DNA of 64,000 nt, from contig JAFSSE010000024.1 of the NCBI GenBank assembly GCA_017445755.1, positions 1-64,000 of the forward strand. Reading direction: 5' to 3'. The notes beneath the pieces were generated by a model. The model was not told the DNA's origin and ran no database searches. It saw only the letters and a program-made list of their open reading frames with translations. Position 1 is the stretch's first letter. Each line of letters starts with the position of its first letter. The position numbers and the translations under genes were made by a program. Origin of the DNA: Bacteroidales bacterium (GTDB lineage: Bacteria; Bacteroidota; Bacteroidia; Bacteroidales; UBA932). Shown one piece after another: positions 58,140 through 64,000 of this stretch.

Positions 58140-58862
58140 CTACCAATTCTTGTCCTTCTGCCGTGCCTTAAGGGCTGCGGCCTTTTCCTTATTGACCTTA
58201 TCCTGGGTCTCCTTCTCCTGGGCCTGGATGGCCTGGAGCATCTGCTGGGCCTGCTGAGGGGAGATTTCCCCGCGGTACGGCTGCTGCCCCTGGTCCTTGT
58301 TCTGGTCTTGATTCTGGTCCTGATTCTGGTTTTGATCCTGATTTTGGTCCTGATTCTGATTCTGATCCTGGTTCTGATCCTGGTTCTGATCCTGGTTCTG
58401 ATCCTGGTTTCCGCCACCCTGGCCCTCCTGGTCCTTCATCTTCATTTTGGCGTAGATATAATTCTCCTTTGCGTCCATGTCGTCAGGACGGAGAAGCAGG
58501 GACTGGCCGAAGGCGAGGACGGCGCTGCGGTAATCCTCCTTTTTCAGGGCCACATCGCCGAGATTATAGAAATAATCGGCCCCGTACCGGGTCTCGGGGG
58601 CGCTTTCCTTTATTCTGTCGAGGCACTTGAGGGCCTCGTCATAATTCTCCTGGCGGTAAAGGTTGGAGGCAAGATCATAATTGGCCGCCACGGAGGTGCT
58701 GTCCTTTAGCAGCCCCTTCCTGTATGATATGTCCGCTTCGGCATACTTCCCTTTACGGAACATACGGTTCCCCTGACGGACATCCTTCTTGTCCGGCTGG
58801 GCAAAAAGCGAAAACGTTGTCGCTGCCAGAAGCAGGCACAGGGTAAATAACCTTTTCATCAT
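58140..58862 (-). CDS. BatC: TPR protein with Gln/Asn/Asp repeat
   Basis: 240 residues: signal peptide (to ~21), three or four TPR units (about 25-135: GNRMFRKGKYAEADISYRKGLL; NYDLASNLYRQENYDEALKCLDRI; FYNLGDVALKKEDYRSAVLAFGQSLLL), then a low-complexity tract of DQNQ/QDQN repeats (~150-197) and a charged helical end. A periplasmic scaffold in the Bat complex. The start overlaps the batB stop (ATGA). The repeat tract is encoded by near-identical short units (58290-58412), prone to slippage. Confidence 0.9.
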   Translation of the reverse strand: MMKRLFTLCLLLAATTFSLFAQPDKKDVRQGNRMFRKGKYAEADISYRKGLLKDSTSVAANYDLASNLYRQENYDEALKCLDRIKESAPETRYGADYFYNLGDVALKKEDYRSAVLAFGQSLLLRPDDMDAKENYIYAKMKMKDQEGQGGGNQDQNQDQNQDQNQDQNQNQDQNQDQNQNQDQNQDQNKDQGQQPYRGEISPQQAQQMLQAIQAQEKETQDKVNKEKAAALKARQKDKNW

Positions 58863-59863
58863 TTTCCGAATAATCTTCTCTTCGGCCGGCGCTCCCCGAC
58901 CAGCATTTCAATTACAAGCAGGGCGAGCGCAATCGCGAAGAAATACATATACTGCTCGTCATATTCCTCGAACATGACGCTGCTGAATTCCTCATCCTCC
59001 ATCCGGCGGATGTCATCGATAATCGGATTGAGTCCGAACTCGTCGTTGCCGGCATGGATATAGGCACCGTTACCCGCAGAGGCCACCTTCCGGAGCGTTC
59101 CCTCATCGAGGCGGGTGACGACGATATTACCTTCCTTATCCTTAAGCAGTTCCCCGTCAAGCGGAATCGGCTGGCCCTCACTCGAACCGACGCCGATCGT
59201 ATAGACGCGAATCCCTATTTCAGCGGCCTGTTTCGCCGCTGCCACAGGGTCGTCCTCATGGTTCTCACCGTCGGAAATCACCACTATTACGCGGCTCTTT
59301 TCGCTCTGGGCGCTGAAGCTCTTGATTGCGAGCATTATCGCATCCCCGAGCGCCGTACCCTGGACGGGAACGGATTCCGGCCCGATGCTCGAAAGGAACA
59401 TCTTTGCGGATATGTAGTCAGTCGTTATCGGCAACTGGACAAAGGGTGTTCCGGCAAAGACTATCAGCCCGATACGGTCGTCCCGGAGCTTGTCCGAAAG
59501 GCGGGAAATGGCGAGTTTGGCCCTCTCCAGCCGGTTCGGAGAATAATCCTCCGCCAGCATGGAGTTCGAGACGTCGAGGCAGACCATGATTTCAGCGCCC
59601 TTGGCCTTATGTTCTGCAAGCTTGGCCCCGATCTGAGGCCTGGCAAGACCGATGACGAAAAAGAGGAAGGCGAGGGTGAAAAGCACTACACGGACCCACC
59701 CCTTCGAGCCGGACCATGAGGGCATGAGTTCCTTCACCAGTTTTTCATCCCCGAAGGAGCGGATAGCCCTCCGGCGAATATACCTCAGAATCCCGTAACC
59801 GATGGGCAGCAGCGGCACGAGAATCAGAAGATAGAGGAACTTATATGAAGCGAAATACAGCAT
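58859..59863 (-). CDS. BatB: von Willebrand A membrane protein
   Basis: 334 residues: two N-terminal membrane helices (~8-25 and ~57-75), a VWA domain with the metal-ion-dependent adhesion site DVSNSM (97-102) and T/D partners (VVISDGENHEDDP), then a C-terminal membrane helix (MYFFAIALALLVIEML). With BatA it forms the membrane core of the Bat system linked to aerotolerance and envelope stress in Bacteroides. It lies 3 bases downstream of batA. Confidence 0.94.
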   Translation of the reverse strand: MLYFASYKFLYLLILVPLLPIGYGILRYIRRRAIRSFGDEKLVKELMPSWSGSKGWVRVVLFTLAFLFFVIGLARPQIGAKLAEHKAKGAEIMVCLDVSNSMLAEDYSPNRLERAKLAISRLSDKLRDDRIGLIVFAGTPFVQLPITTDYISAKMFLSSIGPESVPVQGTALGDAIMLAIKSFSAQSEKSRVIVVISDGENHEDDPVAAAKQAAEIGIRVYTIGVGSSEGQPIPLDGELLKDKEGNIVVTRLDEGTLRKVASAGNGAYIHAGNDEFGLNPIIDDIRRMEDEEFSSVMFEEYDEQYMYFFAIALALLVIEMLVGERRPKRRLFGK

Positions 59864-59866
59864 TTC

Positions 59867-60850
59867 CTAAGGCATTTTACGAATAAGGGCTGTAAGGAGG
59901 ACCTCCAGCAGAAGACAGACCAGGGCCCAGAGGGCATAGGTCGGGAAGAGCTCCTTGTAAACCGGAAAACTGTCAACGGTAGTCCGCGTCTTTTCCATCC
60001 GGTTGATTTCAGAATAGATTTCGGAGAGCTTGGTATTGTCCGTCGCCCGGAAATACTTTCCGCCGGTCATGTCGGCGATACTCTTGAGCAGTTCCTCGTC
60101 AATCTCCACCTTGATATTCTGGACATCATTGCCCCAGGGGGTCAGTACCGGGTAAGGCGCTTCCCCGTTGGCGCCTACGCCAATGGTATAAACGCGGATT
60201 CCATAGGTCTTTGCGATCTCGGCGGCGGTCTGCGGGGCGACTGTACCACGGTTATTGACACCGTCGGTAAGCAGGATAATCACCCGGCTCTTGGCGTCGG
60301 AATCCTTCATCCGCGCCACGGCCGTAGCAAGTCCGTTACCGATTGCGGTGCCGTCCTCGATAAGGTCGGTCTGGACATCCTGCATGAGGTTTATAAGGGT
60401 CGCCCGGTCGGTTGTAAGGGGACACTGGGTATAGCTCTCACCCGCAAACACGACGATGCCCATCCGGTCGGAGGGACGCTGTGAGATGAACTCCACGGCA
60501 ATGTCCTTCGCCGCATTCAGGCGGTTCGGCTTGAAGTCCATGGCCAGCATACTGGTCGAAACGTCCATCGTAAGGATTATATCTATCCCCTCTGTATCAA
60601 TCTTTTCCATCTCGGAAGAAGACCTTGGACGGGCGATTGCGACAATAAGGAGACAGAGGGCGGCAGTCCGGAGGGCGAACGGAAGATGACGGACAATCTC
60701 AAGAACGGAGCGTCCGCCGGCCTTCCACGGAGCTGACGCAGACACCCTTAGGTGGGGCCGGCGCTCCTTTATTTCCACCCACACGTAACGCAGCACCAGA
60801 AGCAGCGGCACGACGAGCAGGAAAAGCAATTTCGGATATTCAAAAAACAT
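59867..60850 (-). CDS. BatA: von Willebrand A membrane protein
   Basis: 327 residues with N-terminal helices (~8-22 and ~58-74), the VWA metal site DVSTSM (96-101), ILLTDGVNNRG, and a final membrane helix (LFPTYALWALVCLLLEVLLTALI). A paralogue of BatB, next to it. The start is 12 bases after the preceding gene's stop. Its cofactor would be Mg or Mn; partner identity in the complex is inferred from synteny. Confidence 0.94.
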   Translation of the reverse strand: MFFEYPKLLFLLVVPLLLVLRYVWVEIKERRPHLRVSASAPWKAGGRSVLEIVRHLPFALRTAALCLLIVAIARPRSSSEMEKIDTEGIDIILTMDVSTSMLAMDFKPNRLNAAKDIAVEFISQRPSDRMGIVVFAGESYTQCPLTTDRATLINLMQDVQTDLIEDGTAIGNGLATAVARMKDSDAKSRVIILLTDGVNNRGTVAPQTAAEIAKTYGIRVYTIGVGANGEAPYPVLTPWGNDVQNIKVEIDEELLKSIADMTGGKYFRATDNTKLSEIYSEINRMEKTRTTVDSFPVYKELFPTYALWALVCLLLEVLLTALIRKMP

Positions 60851-60862
60851 GGTCCTTCCCTC

Positions 60863-61966
60863 CTATTTCGGCATATAATCTTCGTCATTTTCCAGGTGCC
60901 TGGGAGTTTCCTCCGAGGGTTTCTCCCCCTCCGAAGCCGCTTCCTCGGCCTCTTCTTCTACCTCCACCTGATAGGTCGCGGTCACAAATCGGACGGCCTG
61001 GGGAAGTACTGTGGCATTATCCTCCTTCGGGACCGTGAACTTTGCAAATTTCACAAAATCAGCCCTCTCGAAAAGGTCCTTCATCTCTTCATACAGGTCC
61101 GAAGGAACGTCTGTTCCCTTCATCTCGGAGAAAATCTCCGCCGTAGTCATCTCCATCGCCCCTATCCCGTAACGCTTCGAGATATATTCCCGGAGGGCGT
61201 CCGTGACACCCGAGTAGAAGACCTTCTGCTGCTCCGGCTCCCAGAACTTGTCCCCGCGGAACTTATCCAGCTTCCGAAGAGCGGTAATATGGGCCGGTTC
61301 CTCGAATTCAGGGCCCTCAGCCCGCTTTTTGCTCATTAAGATAAGGCAAATGGCGCCGGTCAGCAGAAGCACTCCGATAAAGAACAAAAATACCCACGGC
61401 AGGACCTCCATAAGGGTCAGCGGATAACGGATCTGGCCTTTGAGGTCATGGGGAACGAAGGTCGTCGTATCTATCTGGATTGTCGTGACTTCGAGTTTCT
61501 GGGTATTGAACCGGAGCGTATCTACAGTCCCGTCCTTTGAAATACGCTGGACAAAAAGCGGCGGAAGTTCATAGCTTCCCGGCTCGAACGGAGCCACCAC
61601 AATGCCCGCGCGGATATCATAGAGTTTCGCTCCCGTTGAGCGGACCTTCTGGACCCGAAGGGTGTCGACCACCCACGGACGGACCGTGACCATGTTCTCC
61701 ATATACGGCTGGGCCACTTCTGGATAGGCAAGCGATGCGCTGTCCGGGACGCCCTTCAGTTCAAAGCCGTACTCGAGCTGATCCGCGATAAGGACCGAAT
61801 CGCGCGGCTGGAGCTGCTTCAGGAATGACCCTTCCCGAAGGATGAGCTCCCCCGGACGGAGAGTCCCGTCGGTAAAATCAATGGAATCCTTCCAGGCAAC
61901 CTGGGCGGAACCATGGACCCACGCAAAAAGCAGCAGCGCCGCCAATATGGTAATTCTCCCTTTCAT
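60863..61966 (-). CDS. Bat-operon single-pass membrane protein
   Basis: 367 residues: signal peptide (to ~21), a periplasmic beta-sandwich (~25-175, with GSYELPPLFVQR near residue 130, a BatD-like motif), one membrane helix (VLPWVFLFFIGVLLLTGAICLILM, ~189-212) and a cytoplasmic helical domain (EYISKRYGIGAMEMTTAEIFSEMKGTDVP) with an acidic tail. This is the DUF4381/BatD-like protein that usually sits between DUF58 and batA in Bacteroidota. It overlaps the DUF58 gene by 4 bases. Confidence 0.82.
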   Translation of the reverse strand: MKGRITILAALLLFAWVHGSAQVAWKDSIDFTDGTLRPGELILREGSFLKQLQPRDSVLIADQLEYGFELKGVPDSASLAYPEVAQPYMENMVTVRPWVVDTLRVQKVRSTGAKLYDIRAGIVVAPFEPGSYELPPLFVQRISKDGTVDTLRFNTQKLEVTTIQIDTTTFVPHDLKGQIRYPLTLMEVLPWVFLFFIGVLLLTGAICLILMSKKRAEGPEFEEPAHITALRKLDKFRGDKFWEPEQQKVFYSGVTDALREYISKRYGIGAMEMTTAEIFSEMKGTDVPSDLYEEMKDLFERADFVKFAKFTVPKEDNATVLPQAVRFVTATYQVEVEEEAEEAASEGEKPSEETPRHLENDEDYMPK

Positions 61967-62853
61967 CTTTTCTGGAACAAGGACAAAAGTTGCTTTACAT
62001 AATCGCCGTCCGTTGCGACGGAAACGCAGTCTACGCTGTATCTGTTGAACAGCCGCTCCGAGCTTTCCTCAACGTGGCGGAACCATTCCGAATAGGCGCT
62101 TCGGACCTTCTTCGAATCCGTATTGATCCACCCTGCCTCCCCGGTTTCAGCGTCCTTGACATGGACCAGCCCGACGGCGGGAATCACCCTTTCGCGGGGG
62201 TCATAGACCCGTATTACCGAAAGGTCATGGCGGGATGCAGCGATTTTCAACGCCTCCTCATAACGGGGGCTTCCGTCCCCGTTAACGTCAATCATATCCG
62301 AAAGAACGAAGGCGGTACACTTTTTCTTGATGGCGTTTGTAAGGTAACGGAGAGCTTCTCCGACATCTGTCCGGTCGGACTGCGGCTCGTACTCAATAAC
62401 CTCGCGGATAATATGGAGAAGGTGGCTGCGGCCCTTTTTCGGCGGGATGAACTTCTCCACCCGGTCGCTGAAAAGCAGGGCGCCCACCTTGTCATTATTG
62501 AGGATTGCGGAAAAAGAGAGAACTGCCGCAATCTCCGCTATCTGCTCCCGTTTTGTCTTCCCCTGCGTACCGAAAAGGGCGGAGCGGCTGACATCGACAA
62601 GCAGTACGACTGTCAGTTCCCTCTCCTCTTCAAAGACTTTGACAAAAGGCGCGTTCATCCGGGCGGTGACATTCCAGTCCATGGACCTCACGTCATCCCC
62701 CCACTGGTACTCCCTCACCTCGCTGAAGGCCATACCGCGTCCCTTGAACGCGGAATGGTACTCACCGGCGAAAATCTGGTGGGAAAGGGCCTTTGTCCGG
62801 ATCTCTATTTTACGGACCTTGCGCAGCAGGTCGTTAGGGGTCATTTCCGACAT
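61963..62853 (-). CDS. DUF58 (VWA-like) protein
   Basis: 296 residues with the DUF58 core GMAFSEVREYQWGDDVRSMDWNVTARM (~39-65) and VWA-like residues LLVDVSRSALFG (~84-95) and FVLSDMIDVNGDG. It is soluble and likely on the inner face of the membrane. MoxR/DUF58/VWA modules act as chaperone-like systems. It overlaps the moxR stop by one base. Confidence 0.93.
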   Translation of the reverse strand: MSEMTPNDLLRKVRKIEIRTKALSHQIFAGEYHSAFKGRGMAFSEVREYQWGDDVRSMDWNVTARMNAPFVKVFEEERELTVVLLVDVSRSALFGTQGKTKREQIAEIAAVLSFSAILNNDKVGALLFSDRVEKFIPPKKGRSHLLHIIREVIEYEPQSDRTDVGEALRYLTNAIKKKCTAFVLSDMIDVNGDGSPRYEEALKIAASRHDLSVIRVYDPRERVIPAVGLVHVKDAETGEAGWINTDSKKVRSAYSEWFRHVEESSERLFNRYSVDCVSVATDGDYVKQLLSLFQKR

Positions 62854-63845
62854 TACGGGACGATTACTGCATTGATAACCTTTTCGATAATCTCTTCGGA
62901 GGTAACATTCTCCGCTTCGGCCTCATATGTCAGCCCGATACGATGGCGGAGCACCTCATTGCAGACGGCGCGTACGTCCTCCGGAATGACATATCCCCTG
63001 CGCTTGATGAAGGCATAGGCCTTTGCGGCCATGGACAGGGAAATGCTGGCACGCGGGGATGCGCCATAGGCAATCAGGTCCTTCAGGGAGCCGAGCCCGT
63101 AATCCTGAGGGGTACGGGTCGCATAGACTATATCCACGATATACCGCTCGATCTTTTCGTCCATGTAAACGTCGCGGACGACGCTCCGGGCACGGACGAT
63201 ATCCTCCGGTTTCACAACCGGGGAGGCCTTCGGGAAGGTTCCCTGGTTGTTCATGCGGATAATCTGCCGTTCCTCATCCTTCTTCGGGTAGGAGACGACA
63301 ACCTTCAGCATGAATCGGTCGACCTGGGCTTCAGGAAGCGGGTAAGTCCCCTCCTGCTCTATAGGGTTCTGTGTCGCCATGACGAGGAAGGGCTCCGGGA
63401 GCTTGAAGGTCTCGTCGCCGATAGTCACCTGACGCTCCTGCATGGCCTCCAGAAGGGCAGACTGGACTTTTGCCGGGCTTCGGTTGATTTCATCGGCAAG
63501 GACGAAATTCGCGAAGATGGGGCCCTTGTGGATCTCGAAATTCTCATTCTTCTGGGAATAGACAAGCGTACCGATTACATCGGCAGGAAGGAGGTCCGGG
63601 GTAAACTGGATACGGTTGAACTTCGCATCTACCGCCTGGGCCAGAGTATTGATTGCCAAGGTTTTGGCAAGTCCGGGGACACCTTCGAGGAGGATATGGC
63701 CGTTAGAGAGAAGGCCTATCAGGAGGTTGTCCACGAGGTGCTTCTGACCGACGATAACCTTCCCCATCTCCAGGGAAAGGAGGTCTACAAACGAACTTTC
63801 GTTCTGGATACGCTCGTTGAGTTCCTTAATGTTTACACTTTCCAT
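62853..63845 (-). CDS. MoxR family AAA ATPase
   Basis: 330 residues of the AAA_3 group: Walker A GVPGLAKT (55-62), Walker B LADEIN (116-121), sensor 1 MATQNPIEQEGTYPLPEAQ and a C-terminal lid (APPED-like YGASPRASISLSMAAKA). It drives remodelling by the DUF58/Bat proteins. It is the first gene of the leftward Bat run; the gap to truA is only 36 bases, and no clear TAnnTTTG box faces moxR within it. Confidence 0.95.
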   Translation of the reverse strand: MESVNIKELNERIQNESSFVDLLSLEMGKVIVGQKHLVDNLLIGLLSNGHILLEGVPGLAKTLAINTLAQAVDAKFNRIQFTPDLLPADVIGTLVYSQKNENFEIHKGPIFANFVLADEINRSPAKVQSALLEAMQERQVTIGDETFKLPEPFLVMATQNPIEQEGTYPLPEAQVDRFMLKVVVSYPKKDEERQIIRMNNQGTFPKASPVVKPEDIVRARSVVRDVYMDEKIERYIVDIVYATRTPQDYGLGSLKDLIAYGASPRASISLSMAAKAYAFIKRRGYVIPEDVRAVCNEVLRHRIGLTYEAEAENVTSEEIIEKVINAVIVP

Positions 63846-63854
63846 TTTATTGTT

Positions 63855-63862
63855 TATTTTTG
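63855..63862 (+). promoter_or_regulatory. Promoter -7 element for truA
   Basis: TATTTTTG on the plus strand, 19 bases before the truA ATG at 63882. Confidence 0.5.
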
Positions 63863-63881
63863 CATTGTCATCCGGTTTGTC

Positions 63882-64000
63882 ATGCGATACTCAATCACAT
63901 TGTCCTATGACGGCGGCGCCTTCTGCGGCTGGCAAATCCAGCCCGGATCCCCATCCGTCCAGGAGTGTCTCGAGAAGGCGCTCTCCACCCTTATCGGCGA
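63882..64000 (+). CDS. truA: tRNA pseudouridine synthase A, N-terminus only
   Basis: 39 complete codons from the ATG at 63882, cut by the window edge. MRYSITLSYDGGAFCGWQIQPGSPSVQECLE is the standard start of TruA, which makes pseudouridine at positions 38-40 of tRNA anticodon arms. The catalytic Asp lies beyond the window. Confidence 0.9.
   Translation, partial: MRYSITLSYDGGAFCGWQIQPGSPSVQECLEKALSTLIG

Overview
The window is a piece of a Bacteroidota (Bacteroidales-type) chromosome with a foreign element at its left end. The evidence is the repeated TAnnTTTG promoter element (often with TTTG 19-21 bases upstream), a complete Sus-type starch-utilisation locus (SusC/SusD/SusEF/SusG, GH97), a Bat (aerotolerance) operon with MoxR and DUF58, and lineage-typical proteins such as DUF4837. 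The host genes look GC-rich, which would fit Alistipes/Rikenellaceae or an uncultured Bacteroidales lineage; the genus is a guess.

Layout. (1) 1-6930: right end of a temperate-phage-like integrated element. A leftward early operon (exonuclease of the RecE/DUF3799 type, possible ssDNA-binding partner, small proteins) and a rightward repressor operon diverge from a switch region with three evenly spaced operator-like sites. A 0.5 kb AT-rich stretch carries eight near-perfect copies of the 16-bp palindrome TTTTGCTTAAGCAAAA, the last one inside the 3' end of the integrase gene; the integrase sits next to a tRNA-Arg(CCT) gene and a second, truncated tRNA-Arg. The left end lies outside the window. 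(2) 7097-17261: housekeeping genes: rpmF with its DUF177 partner, typA, guaA, a tRNA-Glu/rpsT/tRNA-Pro unit, an envelope operon (LytM-like protein, dxr, rseP, DUF4837 lipoprotein), ruvX and def. (3) 17280-20133: a small accessory island with a DUF234-type AAA ATPase, two identical 36-bp hairpin repeats, a Bro-N protein and a possible small lipoprotein. (4) 20298-24697: phosphohexomutase, an M23/LysM hydrolase and two secreted propeller-like proteins of unknown function.

(5) 23834-42014: a starch/maltodextrin locus. Ten tightly spaced leftward genes (MFS sugar transporter, SusC, SusD, SusE/F, SusG with an inserted starch-binding module, a second GH13 lipoprotein, a BASS transporter, a PlsC-like acyltransferase, GH97, a lipoprotein) are read from a promoter facing away from a LytS/LytTR two-component pair. 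No SusR is seen, so that pair is the best candidate regulator. (6) 42015-50498: rpoN with a SPOR protein and an LEA-2 lipoprotein; miaB, glpK, glpF and malQ (the cytoplasmic amylomaltase that would finish starch breakdown).

(7) 50505-63845: one long leftward gene run: moxR, DUF58 protein, a membrane protein, batA, batB, batC, a fused batD-batE, a phosphoesterase with a PQQ-like propeller and a secreted GH2 beta-galactosidase, nearly all overlapping or within about 15 bases. The window ends in the start of truA.

The most unusual features are the palindrome array beside the integrase, the phased three-operator switch, the batD-batE fusion with a buried signal-peptide-like segment, and the 36-bp hairpin pair in the accessory island.
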